DNA from: Streptomyces sp. yr375
Lineage (GTDB): Bacteria > Actinomycetota > Actinomycetes > Streptomycetales > Streptomycetaceae
Length of the DNA: 64,000 nucleotides
Reading direction: 5' to 3'
NCBI RefSeq assembly: GCF_900110755.1
Contig: NZ_FOFF01000039.1
Coordinates: 23,016-87,015 of the forward strand
Position 1 is the first letter of the stretch. Each line of letters starts with the position of its first letter. This document shows, piece after piece, positions 26,575 through 36,040 of the stretch. The translations under genes and the position numbers were made by a program. The notes under the pieces are model-generated. The model saw only the letters and a list, made by a program, of their open reading frames with translations, was not told where the DNA came from and did no database searches.

Positions 26575-29500
26575 ATGCCGCACACCGCACCACGGGACTC
26601 CTCGCAACCACAGGACCCCGCGCACTCGTGGTCCCGAAAGGCGTTTCTCCGGGGCCTGACGGCCGTCGGACTGGCCCCGCTGCTGCCTGCCGTACTCCCG
26701 GCCGACGCCCACGCCGCGTCGGCGTCCGCCGCCGCTGCCGCCCCGGGCTTCGATCTGGTGCGGGACGGTGTCGCGGTCGACGTGTTCGTCGACGCGGCCG
26801 ACGACGACGCCGTGGTCCGTGCGGCCGGGGACCTCCAGGCCGACGTGGAGCGGGTCGGCGGGGTGCGGCCCGCGCTGCGGCGCACCCTGCCGGCACGGTC
26901 CGCGGCGCTGGTCCTGGTCGGCACCCTCGGCGCGAGCCCGGTCATCGACCGGCTCGTCGCGCGGGGGCGGCTGGACGTCGGGCGGGTCGAGGGGCGCTGG
27001 GAGGCCTCGGTGACCCAGGTGGTGGAGCGTCCGGCGCCCGGCGTGGACCGCGCGCTGGTGATCGCGGGCAGCGACCGGCGCGGCACGGTGTACGGGATCT
27101 ACGACACCTCGGAACGCATCGGCGTCTCGCCCTGGTACTGGTGGGCCGACGTACCGGTGGAACGGCGCGAGACGGTCACCGTGCCCGCAGGCCCCGTCAA
27201 ACGCCTTGAGCCGTCGGTCCGCTACCGGGGTGTCTTCCTCAACGACGAGCAGAATCTCACCACTTGGTCGCATCGCACCCAGGAGCCGGACAAGAACATC
27301 GGCCCGGAGACGTACAAACGCCTCTTCGAGCTGCTGCTGCGCCTCAAGGCCAACTACCTGTGGCCTGCGATGCATCCGTACTCCGACTTCTTCAACCAGT
27401 ACCGGGAGAACCCCGAACTCGCCGACCGCTACGGCATCGTCGTAGGCTCCAGTCACCCCGAGGCCCTGCTGCGCAACGGCGTCCACGAGTGGGAGCCGTG
27501 GGCCGAGGCGCACCGGGGCGCGGACGGGAGTCTGCCGGTGTACGACTACACGGTGAACCCGGGCGTCATCTCCGACTACTGGCGAGCCCGGGCCCGGGAG
27601 AACGCGGCCTACGAGAGCAGTTGGACGATCGGCATGCGCGGGCTGCACGACACCGCGCTGGAGACGAAGTACGCGACGACGATCCCGGAGAAGGTCGCGG
27701 TGATGAACGACATCGTCGCCGACCAGCGCCGGATCCTGGCCGAGGAGGTCGGCGCGGCGGCCGAGCCGCAGATCTTCATCCCGTACAAGGAGGTCCTGGA
27801 CCTGTACAACGCGGGCGTCGAGGTCCCCGGCGACGTCACGCTGATCTGGCCGGACGACAACCACGGCAACATGCGCCAACTGCCGAACGCGGCGGAGCGC
27901 GCCCGCCCGGGCGGCAACGGGATCTACTACCACCTCTCCTACTGGGGCCGCCCGCGCAGCTACCTGTGGCTGGATACCACCCAACTCGCCAAGGTCTGGC
28001 AGGAGTTGCGCCGGGTGTACGAGCATCAGGTCGACCGGATGTGGATCTTCAACGTCGGTGACCTCAAGTCGATCGAGACCGGCCTGTCCTTCTCCATGGA
28101 CATGGCCTGGGACGTGGACCGGTGGGACGCCGACGACGTCGAAGGGTTCCTCGCCCAGTGGTACGGGCGGCAGTTCGGGCTCCGGCACGCCCGGGAGATC
28201 GCCGCGATCCGCACCGAGTACTACCGTCTCGCGGCGGAGCGGCGTCCGGAGTTCATCGACCGGAACATCTTCTCCGTCATCCATCACGGGGACGAGGCGG
28301 GACGCCGGATGGCCGCGTACGACCGGCTGCTCCAACGGACCGTGAAACTCGGAGCCGAACTCCCCGCCGCCTACCAGGACGCCTTCTTCGAACTGCTCCA
28401 CTACCCCGTGCACGGCGCGTACTTGATGAACCTGAAGTACTACTGGGCGGACCGCAACGCCCTCGCGGTACGTCAGGGGCGCGGGGCGGGGGCCAACCGG
28501 TTCGCGGACCTCGCCGAAGCCGCGCACGCCGACGAGGTGGCGCTCACCCTGCGGTACAACACCGTGGTGGCGGGCGGGAAATGGGACGGCTACATCAATC
28601 CGTACCCCTCGCAGATCCCGAAAGCGCCGGGCCGGCCGGCGGTCACGAGGGTCGCCCGGCAGGAGACCTCGGGGCTGGGGATCGCCGCCGAGGGGAACGA
28701 GACCGGCGCGCAGCGGCCGTTGTCCTTCTCCTCCGCCACCCGGGACCGGCGTTTCGTCGACGTCTTCAACACCGGCTTCCTCGCGGTCACTTGGGCCGCG
28801 CAGGCCGATCGGCCGTGGGTCCGGCTGAGTTCGTCGGGCGGCTCGCTCACCGAGCAGACCCGGGTGTGGGTCGAGGTCGACTGGGCCGGGGCGCCCGAGG
28901 GCGCGCACGACGTCACGGTCGTCTTCACGGGTACGGGTGGCGGGCAGCGTTTCGAGGTGCCCCTGAAGGTGGTCAACGACGGGGCGCGGGCACGACGGCG
29001 GGCGCGCGGGTTCGTCGAGGCGAACGGCTGGGTCTCCATCGACGCCGTGCACACCGAGCGCCGGGTGGCACGCGGCGGGGCCCGCTGGCAGACCGTGCGC
29101 GGGCTCGGGCGGCGCAGCGCCGCCGTGGCGGCGGTGCCCTCGACGGCGGCCCCGGTCACCGCCGAATTCGCCTACCGCGCACCGGAGTTGAGGTACCGGG
29201 TGCGCTTCGGCAGCACCGGCGCCTTCCCCGTCACCGTCTTCCGGCTGCCCTCGCTCGACGAGCGCGGCGCGCGGCGGCTGGCCCTGGCCCTCGACGACCA
29301 GCCGCCGACCGTGCTGTCGGGGCAGGCCGTGGCCACCGGCAACCGCGGTGACGCCTGGGCGCGCAACGTGGAGGAGGGCGTCGAGAAGCTGACCGGCACC
29401 GTGACCGTCACCGAGCCGGGCGAGCACGTCCTGCGCCTGTTCATGGTGGACCCGGCGATCGCCGTGGACCAGATCGTCGTCGACACCGGCGGGCTACCGG

Positions 29501-29592
29501 CCGCCGCCTATCTGGCGCCGCCGGAGAGCTACCACCCGGTGTTCAACCCCGAGCCGGACACGGCCCCGGGGCCGGCCGCGCCGGACCAGTAG
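26575..29592 (+). CDS. Glycoside hydrolase family 115, exported
   Basis: 1005 aa from the ATG in MPHTAPRDSS, with GGGAG 8 nt upstream; earlier in-frame starts at 26518 and 26542 lie on or next to the operator. The N-terminal SRKAFLRGLTAVGLAPLLPAVLPADAHA looks like a twin-arginine-like or Sec signal (RK instead of RR). The catalytic region carries GH115 landmarks: VRYRGVFLNDEQNLTTW, LLRLKANYLWPAMHP, LIWPDDNHGNMRQLP, YYHLSYWGRPRSYLWL and the WIFNVGDLKSIETGLSF block. GH115 enzymes remove (4-O-methyl)-glucuronic acid from xylan. The C-terminal ~270 residues form beta-rich accessory domains. The last 64 bp overlap the convergent DUF2071 gene. Confidence 0.9.
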   Translation: MPHTAPRDSSQPQDPAHSWSRKAFLRGLTAVGLAPLLPAVLPADAHAASASAAAAAPGFDLVRDGVAVDVFVDAADDDAVVRAAGDLQADVERVGGVRPALRRTLPARSAALVLVGTLGASPVIDRLVARGRLDVGRVEGRWEASVTQVVERPAPGVDRALVIAGSDRRGTVYGIYDTSERIGVSPWYWWADVPVERRETVTVPAGPVKRLEPSVRYRGVFLNDEQNLTTWSHRTQEPDKNIGPETYKRLFELLLRLKANYLWPAMHPYSDFFNQYRENPELADRYGIVVGSSHPEALLRNGVHEWEPWAEAHRGADGSLPVYDYTVNPGVISDYWRARARENAAYESSWTIGMRGLHDTALETKYATTIPEKVAVMNDIVADQRRILAEEVGAAAEPQIFIPYKEVLDLYNAGVEVPGDVTLIWPDDNHGNMRQLPNAAERARPGGNGIYYHLSYWGRPRSYLWLDTTQLAKVWQELRRVYEHQVDRMWIFNVGDLKSIETGLSFSMDMAWDVDRWDADDVEGFLAQWYGRQFGLRHAREIAAIRTEYYRLAAERRPEFIDRNIFSVIHHGDEAGRRMAAYDRLLQRTVKLGAELPAAYQDAFFELLHYPVHGAYLMNLKYYWADRNALAVRQGRGAGANRFADLAEAAHADEVALTLRYNTVVAGGKWDGYINPYPSQIPKAPGRPAVTRVARQETSGLGIAAEGNETGAQRPLSFSSATRDRRFVDVFNTGFLAVTWAAQADRPWVRLSSSGGSLTEQTRVWVEVDWAGAPEGAHDVTVVFTGTGGGQRFEVPLKVVNDGARARRRARGFVEANGWVSIDAVHTERRVARGGARWQTVRGLGRRSAAVAAVPSTAAPVTAEFAYRAPELRYRVRFGSTGAFPVTVFRLPSLDERGARRLALALDDQPPTVLSGQAVATGNRGDAWARNVEEGVEKLTGTVTVTEPGEHVLRLFMVDPAIAVDQIVVDTGGLPAAAYLAPPESYHPVFNPEPDTAPGPAAPDQ

Positions 29593-30353
29593 CCGGGAGG
29601 AGGGGCCGGGCGGTCGAAGCGGGCCGGGACGCCCGGCGAGTACAGCACGCTGACCGGCTCCCCCACCGGTGCCGGCAGCCCCGCCGCCATGACCAAGTCC
29701 TCCTCGTACTCGACGAGTTCGGCCCGGTGCAGGGGCCAGCGCGGGTGGGCGTTGGGCAAATACATCGGGCGGCCGAAGAAGGTGCTGTGCATGCCCCAGC
29801 GCGCCGTCAGGAAGTGCTCCAACGCGGTGGGTTCCTCGACCGGTCGCCCCACCCGCACGGTGAGCCGGCTGCGGGCGCGCGGGCCCGGCCAGCGGCGGCG
29901 GCTGGTGTACGTGACGGTGTCGCCGTCGGCGTCGATCGCCATGCGGGACCACACGTAGGGCATCCGGAAGCCGAGCCGCGCCACGGCGACCGGCAGCAGG
30001 CGGGAGGCGTCGAGCGAACGGAAGACGACGCCCCGCCGCCCGTGCGCGTCCACCGAGTAGAGCCGGACGTTCGTCTCCGGGAAGGACCCCAGATAGGGGA
30101 CGCCCGGCAGCCTGAACCAGCCGACGCGATGCATCCGGAACGCGACCAGACCGACGTAGGTGACGCCGTCCAGGGTGTCCGGGACGGTCCCGGCCGGCAG
30201 CAGACCGGCGACGTCCGCCGGGTCCGCCGCCCAGTGGAGAAAGGCGAGGTCCAGCCAGGACTGGGTGAGCAGCGGACGCTCTATCGGATCCGGCGCGTCA
30301 GGTGTGATCGGCTGCGGGGTGACCAGGGGCTGCGGCTGTGGTGTCGGCGGCAC
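29529..30353 (-). CDS. YqjF family protein (DUF2071)
   Basis: 274 aa. DUF2071 signatures: RPLLTQSWLDLAFLHWAADPADVAGLLPAGTVPDTLDGVTYVGLVAFRM, then ETNVRLYSVDAHGRRGVVFRSLDASRLLPV. The fold resembles acetoacetate decarboxylase-like proteins; no activity is established for the family. The N-terminal ~25 residues are a Pro/Gln-rich tail (PPTPQPQPLVTPQP). The C-terminal Pro/Gly tail is encoded opposite the GH115 3' end, so the two genes share 64 bp in antisense. Confidence 0.85.
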   Translation of the reverse strand: MPPTPQPQPLVTPQPITPDAPDPIERPLLTQSWLDLAFLHWAADPADVAGLLPAGTVPDTLDGVTYVGLVAFRMHRVGWFRLPGVPYLGSFPETNVRLYSVDAHGRRGVVFRSLDASRLLPVAVARLGFRMPYVWSRMAIDADGDTVTYTSRRRWPGPRARSRLTVRVGRPVEEPTALEHFLTARWGMHSTFFGRPMYLPNAHPRWPLHRAELVEYEEDLVMAAGLPAPVGEPVSVLYSPGVPARFDRPAPPPGYWSGAAGPGAVSGSGLNTGW

Positions 30354-30443
30354 CGCGTCAGTATCGCCCGCGCCGGTGGGCGGGTCGACCGAGTCGACCC
30401 GCCCACCTTTGATGAAACCTTCCTGCTAAGACTTCGTCCGTGG

Positions 30444-32921
30444 TCAGGAGAGCTTGATCACGGTGAAGTCGTCGCAGTAACCGGCCGCCGCACCGGCGTT
30501 CTTGTAGCAGTAGACGGCCGCCGAGGTGGCGGCGGCGCCCGTCGTGAAGAAGACGGGCTGCTGCGCGTAGGACGTCGTCGAGGTCCGCAGGAACGTTTCC
30601 GTTCCGCCGAAGCTCTTCACGCCGACCGCCACCTCCTCACCGGCGGTGGCCGCCTTGGCCCAGCCGGCCAGCAGGTAGGTGCCGCTGGAGGAGAGACCGC
30701 TTGCCGTCTGGATGGCGCCGCTGGCGCTGGCCCCGGTCTGCAGGGAGTTCGTGCCGCTGCGGGCGTTGGTGGCGACGACGCTGGACGCCGTACCCGCGCT
30801 CTGCGCCCAGGGGGTCAGCGCGCCCGTCTCGAAGCCCGGGTTGGTGACCGCGTTGGTGGCGGACGACAGGGGCTCCACCGCGAGGTCGTCGCAGTTGCCG
30901 GTGCCGGTGCCACCGGAGTTCTTCCAGCAGTAGACCAGGGCGGAGGTGTTGCCGCTGCCCGTGGTGAACAGCACCGCGGCCTGGGAGTACGCGGTCGTCG
31001 CCACGTTGGTGAACGTCTCCGTGCCGCCGTAGTTCTTGACGCCGATGGCGAGAGTCTCCCCCGCATTCGCCACCTTGGCCCAGCCGGTGAGGAGGTAGGT
31101 GGTGTTCGGGGTGAGGCCGGTCAGGTTCTGGTTGGCGCCGCTGCCGCTGGCCAGGGTGGTCAGCGCGAAGCCGCCGGTGCGAGCGCCCGTGGACGTCACG
31201 GAGGGAGCGCCGCCGCTGTTGGTCCAGGGGCTCATCGCGCCGGTCTCGAAGCCGGCGTTGGAGACGAGGTTGCCGCCGGTGCCGTTGTACGCGCCGATGT
31301 TGGGCGCGGCCGTCGCGGAGACGGTGTTGCCGAAGGCGTCCTTGCCGCCGTTGTCGCTGATGACCGCACCGGCCCGGATCACGGGAGAGGACGGGTGGAC
31401 CTGGTAGGCGTTGGCGCCGGTGTACGCGCCGGTGGTGACGGTGTTACCCGGGTTGCGGAACTCGGGGTCGGTGACGACCTTCGCCGCGTCGGCCGGCTCG
31501 GAGCCCGGGTGGGTGCCGTAGAAGAGGTTGTTGGAGTAGACGGATCCGGCGCTGGTGGTGAAGTAGCCGCCGGTGCCGTAGTTGAAGACCGCGTTGTTGC
31601 GGAAGGAGAGCGTGCCGGAGATGCTGCCGCCCGCGCGCGAGTACAGGATCTTGGTGTTCAGGCCGCTCTGGTTGACGTAGATGCTGTTGTTGTAGATCTG
31701 CGGGACGGCGACCGAGCTGCCGCTCTTGTTGGGGACGCCGCCGACGAAGTGGAAGACGCCGGTGCCGTGGGTCGGGTTGCCCGCGGCGGGGCAGCCCGCG
31801 TTGGTGCCGTCGTTCTCGCTGATGTTGTAGCGAATCACCGTGCCGTCGCTGGGGACGGTCGAGGTCGGCTCGTTGGCGATGCTGAACGGCGGCATGACCA
31901 GGATGAAGCCGCCGAGGTTCTGGTGGCTGTAGTTGTACTGGAACGTGGTGTTGTGGTTGCCCCAGTCGACGTCGTAGCCGGTGCCGTCGGCGAAGTTGAC
32001 GTGGCAGTACACCTCGTTGTTCTGGACGAGGGTGTCGTTGCTGCCGGACATCCAGATGCCGGCCGAAGCGCCGTTGCAGTACTGGCCGGACGGCGGGCAG
32101 GTGGCCTTCGCGCCGCCGTAGCCGGCCTTGTTGCCTTCGATGAGGGCGCCGTCGTTCTTGACGACGAGGATGTCGTCCGCGCCGTCGAAGGTCATCGTGT
32201 TGTTGCGGATGACCGTGCCGGTGGTCTGGCCGGTGCCCTGGCCGTCGCCGTCCGGGGTGACGGCCACGGCGATACGGTCCACGTGGTCGAAGACGTTGTT
32301 CTCGACCACGACGTCGTCCCAGGTGGAGACGGGCGTGGTGTGGTTGGTCTGGACGCCGACGCCCGCGTTGGTGGCGTACCAGCCGCCCGACCAGCCGCTG
32401 ATGTGGTGGATGTTCATGTCGTGCACCCGGATGTGGTGCAGGACGCCGCCCGAGCTGTTCTCGGCGAGGACGCCGGAGCGGTAGGCGGGCGAGGCCGCCG
32501 CGTTGGTCAGCTCCAGGCCGCCGATCTCCCAGTACTGCTGGTTCAGCAGGTGGATGACGGGGCCGGTGGCGCCGTTCGCGTTGATGATCGGCTTGGCGCC
32601 GGTGCCGTACGCGCCCATCGTGATCGGGCTGCCCGACGCGCCCGAACCGCCGGGGTGGAGCTGGCCGGTACAGGTGGTGCCGGCGGCGAAGAGGATGCTG
32701 TCGCCGGCGCCGAAGGTGGCGCTGTTGACGCTGCCGACCGCGTTCCAGGGGCTGGCCTGGGTTCCGGTGCCGTTGGTGGCGGCCGAGCAGTCGACGAAGA
32801 AGGTGGTGCCCGCGGCCAGAGCGGTGTGGGCCGGAAGGAGGAGGGCGCCCGCCAGGGTGGCGAGCAGGGTGAGGATGCGGGAGGCCCGCACTCCCGGGCG
32901 GTCCGTTCTGCGACGCTTCAT
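30444..32921 (-). CDS. Secreted right-handed parallel beta-helix protein with two C-terminal carbohydrate-binding-like modules
   Basis: 825 aa from MKRRRTDRPG (ATG 32921, AAGGAGCG upstream). Sec signal ~15-37 (ILTLLATLAGALLLPAHTALA). Residues ~40-540 carry a parallel beta-helix with N-rich turns (VVVENNVFDHVDRI, TVIRNNTMTF, LVQNNEVYCHV, IYNNSIYVNQSG) as in pectate lyases and other polysaccharide lyases. Two ~130-residue repeats follow, each starting (A/V)(T/S)N(A/P)GFETGAxxPW and ending with a YCxKNxG...CDD motif, resembling CBM4_9-type modules; each holds two Cys. It lies on the same strand as the GH43-like and ABC importer genes. The exact substrate is unknown, possibly pectin or another plant polymer. 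Confidence 0.85.
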   Translation of the reverse strand: MKRRRTDRPGVRASRILTLLATLAGALLLPAHTALAAGTTFFVDCSAATNGTGTQASPWNAVGSVNSATFGAGDSILFAAGTTCTGQLHPGGSGASGSPITMGAYGTGAKPIINANGATGPVIHLLNQQYWEIGGLELTNAAASPAYRSGVLAENSSGGVLHHIRVHDMNIHHISGWSGGWYATNAGVGVQTNHTTPVSTWDDVVVENNVFDHVDRIAVAVTPDGDGQGTGQTTGTVIRNNTMTFDGADDILVVKNDGALIEGNKAGYGGAKATCPPSGQYCNGASAGIWMSGSNDTLVQNNEVYCHVNFADGTGYDVDWGNHNTTFQYNYSHQNLGGFILVMPPFSIANEPTSTVPSDGTVIRYNISENDGTNAGCPAAGNPTHGTGVFHFVGGVPNKSGSSVAVPQIYNNSIYVNQSGLNTKILYSRAGGSISGTLSFRNNAVFNYGTGGYFTTSAGSVYSNNLFYGTHPGSEPADAAKVVTDPEFRNPGNTVTTGAYTGANAYQVHPSSPVIRAGAVISDNGGKDAFGNTVSATAAPNIGAYNGTGGNLVSNAGFETGAMSPWTNSGGAPSVTSTGARTGGFALTTLASGSGANQNLTGLTPNTTYLLTGWAKVANAGETLAIGVKNYGGTETFTNVATTAYSQAAVLFTTGSGNTSALVYCWKNSGGTGTGNCDDLAVEPLSSATNAVTNPGFETGALTPWAQSAGTASSVVATNARSGTNSLQTGASASGAIQTASGLSSSGTYLLAGWAKAATAGEEVAVGVKSFGGTETFLRTSTTSYAQQPVFFTTGAAATSAAVYCYKNAGAAAGYCDDFTVIKLS

Positions 32922-33134
32922 CGCGGCGCTCCTTGATCGGTGGATGTGTCCTCCGCGCCGCGGGACACGGCGTGGATCTTCCTGCACCGGGCGGACCGGC
33001 CGAAGCGGGTGCGCCCGGAGTCTGTGGTGGTGGCGGGGGCCTGCGGCACCCCGGCCGTACGCGGGCCGTTCACGAGGCGGGAGGCGAGCTCCCGGCGGGC
33101 CGTGCGGACCTGGCAGGGCTCGGCGAACGGCGGT

Positions 33135-33992
33135 TCACCGGGTCGGCAGCGAGGCCGGGAGGGGCGTTTCGAGGACGGAGGCGTGGCGCATGCCGGGCGG
33201 CAGCGTCAGGGAGGCGAGCTCCCAGTCCACGCCGTCCCTGCTGCGGACCGCTCCGTACCGTCCTTCGAGGAAGTGGTCGAAGATCATCACCATCTCGTCG
33301 CCGCGGCGGAAGATCGACGGTCCTTCCACCACCGAGGGGGTGACCGGCCCGGTGGCTGAGGTCAGGGGGCCGCCGGGGGTGTCGAAGGTGGTCACGTGGA
33401 TGTCCTTGTGGGCGGTGACGAGGTCGTTGGTGCCGCGTTCGTCCTTGTAGGCCATGAGGAATCCGCCGCCGTCCAGCTCCCGCACGGTGGCGTCGATGAC
33501 CGAGTGACCGGGGTCGAAGAAGAGTCCGGGGTCCGAGAACGTTGTGAAGTCGCCGGTGGTGCAGTGCCAGATGCGGTGGTTCTGGCCGATGTGTTCGAAG
33601 TCGCGGCCCTCGGCCGTGCTCCCGGACTCGACGACCGAGGACCAGATCAGGTGGTACAGCCCGGTGCCGCGGTCCAGGAAGAACTCCGGCGCCCAGGCGT
33701 TGAGGGCGCCCTCCACCCCGGCCATCACCGGCAGGAGTTCCTGCTCCGACCAGGTGAGCAGGTCGCCCGAGGTGGCGTGGACGATGTGGGGGCTCGTCCA
33801 GCCGTCGGTGGCCAGCAGATGGAACAGGCCGTCGGGGCCCACGCCTATGAACGGATCCCGCAGCCGGCCGGTGCCGACCGTCCCGCGCAGCACGGGCCGG
33901 CCGCCGTTCACCACCGTGAATTCCTCGCCGTCGTGGCTGTAGGCCAGGTGGAGCGCCTCGTCGGCGTTGGTGAAGTAGGAGACCACGTACAT
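33135..33992 (-). CDS. GH43-like glycoside hydrolase, intracellular
   Basis: 285 aa from MYVVSYFTNADEALHLAYS, with GGAAGGA upstream; an ATG 8 codons earlier is possible. Five-bladed propeller motifs and three acidic residues fit clan GH-F/GH43: RDPFIGVGPDG (base Asp), WAPEFF and VVEGPSIF (acid Glu), with IDATV as pKa modulator. No signal peptide, so it would process imported oligosaccharides. It is next to the ABC importer genes on the same strand, 125 bp downstream of the second permease. Likely specificity alpha-L-arabinofuranosyl or beta-xylosyl, by family only. Confidence 0.78.
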   Translation of the reverse strand: MYVVSYFTNADEALHLAYSHDGEEFTVVNGGRPVLRGTVGTGRLRDPFIGVGPDGLFHLLATDGWTSPHIVHATSGDLLTWSEQELLPVMAGVEGALNAWAPEFFLDRGTGLYHLIWSSVVESGSTAEGRDFEHIGQNHRIWHCTTGDFTTFSDPGLFFDPGHSVIDATVRELDGGGFLMAYKDERGTNDLVTAHKDIHVTTFDTPGGPLTSATGPVTPSVVEGPSIFRRGDEMVMIFDHFLEGRYGAVRSRDGVDWELASLTLPPGMRHASVLETPLPASLPTR

Positions 33993-34117
33993 CGGTGGGG
34001 GGTCCTTCCGGGACATGGGGTCAGCGAGACATCGGGGCAGGGGTCGCCGAGGGAACGGGGCACCAGGGCACCGTCGTTGTTCGGGCAGACCGGTCGTCGG
34101 CGGGGCGGGCCCGGCTT

Positions 34118-35044
34118 TCAGGACTTGACCGCTCCGGCGGACATGCCGGCGACCACCTGGCGCTGGAAGAAGGCGAAGATGATCAGCAGCGGTACGACGC
34201 CGAGCAGCGCGGCCGGGAACAGGGTGGTCGGCTGCACGGTGTGCGGGTCGATGAACGAGTAGGCGTTCACCATGACGGTCCGCTTGGCCGGGTCCTGGAG
34301 GAACACCAGGGGGACCAGCAGGTCGTTCCAGATCTGCAGGGAGACGAAGGTCAGGAGGGTGCTGGTGACCGGGCGCAGCAGCGGCAGGATGATCGTGAAG
34401 AAGGTGCGGAAGGCGCCGCAGCCGTCGAGTGCCGCCGCCTCCTCCAGGTCCGCCGGGATGGAGCGGATGAAGCTGGTGTAGAAGAACACGGCGACCGGGA
34501 GGTTCAGGGCGATGTAGATGAGGACGACGCCCGTGTACGTGTCCAGCAGGTTCAGGTCGCGCATCAGCAGGTACAGCGGCGCCACCACGACGAAGACGGG
34601 GACGGACGTGCCGAGGATGAACAGCCGGTACACGGCGGTGGACCAGTGCTGGGTGATGCGGGCGAGCGGGTAGGCGGCGAGCGAGCCGATCACGGTGACG
34701 GCCACGCACGAAAGGCCGGTGATGAGCAGGGTGTTGAGGGTGCTGGACCCGTAGTGGATCTGGCTGAAGGCGTCGGAGAAGTTCTTCAGGGTCAGCGACT
34801 GCGGGATGCCGAGGGGGGAGCGGGCCACGTCGGCCGCGGTGCGCAGCGAGGTGACGACCGTGAAGAGGAAGGGCAGGACGAACAGCAGGGTGCCCAGGCA
34901 GAGCAGGGCGGTGCCGAGGCCGCCGGCCAGTCGGCGCAGCGGGTTGCGGGGCGCCCTGGACGTCGTACCCCCGGCGGGGGGTCGGGTGGCGGGCCGGGTC
35001 CCGGAGACCGACGGGGCGTCCGGCGCGGTGATGTCTGAAGTCAT
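34118..35044 (-). CDS. Carbohydrate ABC transporter permease (MalG type)
   Basis: 308 aa, ATG 35044. Six membrane helices and the MalG EAA loop EEAAALDGCGAFRTFFTIILPLLRPV. The N-terminal ~30 residues are Pro/Thr-rich and cytosolic. It pairs with the upstream MalF-type permease (32 bp gap) and the binding protein to form a CUT1 importer. No ATPase is encoded in the cluster; Streptomyces CUT1 systems typically share MsiK. Sugar unknown. Confidence 0.92.
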   Translation of the reverse strand: MTSDITAPDAPSVSGTRPATRPPAGGTTSRAPRNPLRRLAGGLGTALLCLGTLLFVLPFLFTVVTSLRTAADVARSPLGIPQSLTLKNFSDAFSQIHYGSSTLNTLLITGLSCVAVTVIGSLAAYPLARITQHWSTAVYRLFILGTSVPVFVVVAPLYLLMRDLNLLDTYTGVVLIYIALNLPVAVFFYTSFIRSIPADLEEAAALDGCGAFRTFFTIILPLLRPVTSTLLTFVSLQIWNDLLVPLVFLQDPAKRTVMVNAYSFIDPHTVQPTTLFPAALLGVVPLLIIFAFFQRQVVAGMSAGAVKS

Positions 35045-35076
35045 GGTGGCGATCCGTCAGATTCCGTGAGATGCCG

Positions 35077-35949
35077 TCAGATGCGTCGCTCGCGCAGCCG
35101 GAGCAGGGAGGAGGTGGCGCTGGACAGGACGACGACGGTCACCAGGAGCACGACCGACAGCGCGACGCCGTAGGCGAACTTCCCGCCGCCGAAGACGTTC
35201 CGGTACACCAGCAGGGTCAGCGTGTCCGTCGCTCCGGCGGGGCCGCCGTTGGTGAGGACGAGGGGGAACTCGAAGACCTTCAGCGAGCCGATCAGGCTGA
35301 GCGTCACGTTGACGGTGAGCGCCGGGGCGAGCAGTGGCCATTCGATGCTGACGAAGCGCCGCCAGCCGCTCGCGCCGTCCAGCGCGGCCGCCTCCAGCAA
35401 CTCGGTCGGCATGCTCATGTAGCTGGCGAGGAAGATCGCGCAGGAGTAGCCGGTGAACATCCAGACGTTGACGGCGGCCACCGAGTACAGCGCGGTCGAG
35501 GTGTCGCCGAGCCAGACGTGGCTGAGACCGTGCAGGCCGACCAGGTCGAGCAGCGCGTTGATGCCGCCGGTCGGGGCGAACAGGTACGACCAGATGAAGG
35601 CGGCCATCACCGGGGAGATCAGGGTCGGTGTCAGCAGGACGACGCTGAGCGTCCTGCGCACCTTCGGCCGGCGGAACAGCATGCTCGCGAAGAGCAGTCC
35701 GAGGCCGTTCTGCACGATCACGACGACGGCCGCGTACAGCACGGTGTGCCACAGGGCGTCGGTGACGGCCGGATCGTCGGCCATGGCACGGTACTGCTGG
35801 GTGCCGACGAAGTTGGCGATCGGACCGCCGAGGCTGTCGGTCATGCTCAGGTAGACGCCTCGGGCCAGCGGATACAGCATGAACACGCCGTACACGACGA
35901 TCGCCGGAAGCAGGAAGGCGGCCATGGTGGCGCGCCGTCGGTGGAACAC
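35077..35949 (-). CDS. Carbohydrate ABC transporter permease (MalF type)
   Basis: 290 aa when started at the GTG at 35949, which is preceded by GAGGAGG at ideal spacing; the frame is open to 36021 but that start has no ribosome site. MAAFLLPAIVVYGVFMLYPLARGVYLSM is the first helix. The EAA loop is LLEAAALDGASGWRRFVSIEWPLL. It forms the channel with the MalG-type partner and follows the binding-protein gene with 91 bp between them. Confidence 0.9.
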   Translation of the reverse strand: MFHRRRATMAAFLLPAIVVYGVFMLYPLARGVYLSMTDSLGGPIANFVGTQQYRAMADDPAVTDALWHTVLYAAVVVIVQNGLGLLFASMLFRRPKVRRTLSVVLLTPTLISPVMAAFIWSYLFAPTGGINALLDLVGLHGLSHVWLGDTSTALYSVAAVNVWMFTGYSCAIFLASYMSMPTELLEAAALDGASGWRRFVSIEWPLLAPALTVNVTLSLIGSLKVFEFPLVLTNGGPAGATDTLTLLVYRNVFGGGKFAYGVALSVVLLVTVVVLSSATSSLLRLRERRI

Positions 35950-36040
35950 GGGGATCCTCCTCTTGCCCGTGAAGAGCCGTGGCGGGGGCGGTCGGTGAGC
36001 GCTGACTCGCACCCCCACCACGGCTGACCAGAGTGGCCGG

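Noticed and set aside
29727..32936. 1069-codon frame antisense to the beta-helix gene
   Set aside because: Glycine, alanine and valine-rich without domains; the complement encodes signal peptide, beta-helix and repeated modules.
35950..36021. Upstream start for the MalF-type permease
   Set aside because: The GTG at 36021 lacks a ribosome site; the GTG at 35949 follows GAGGAGG at the right distance.
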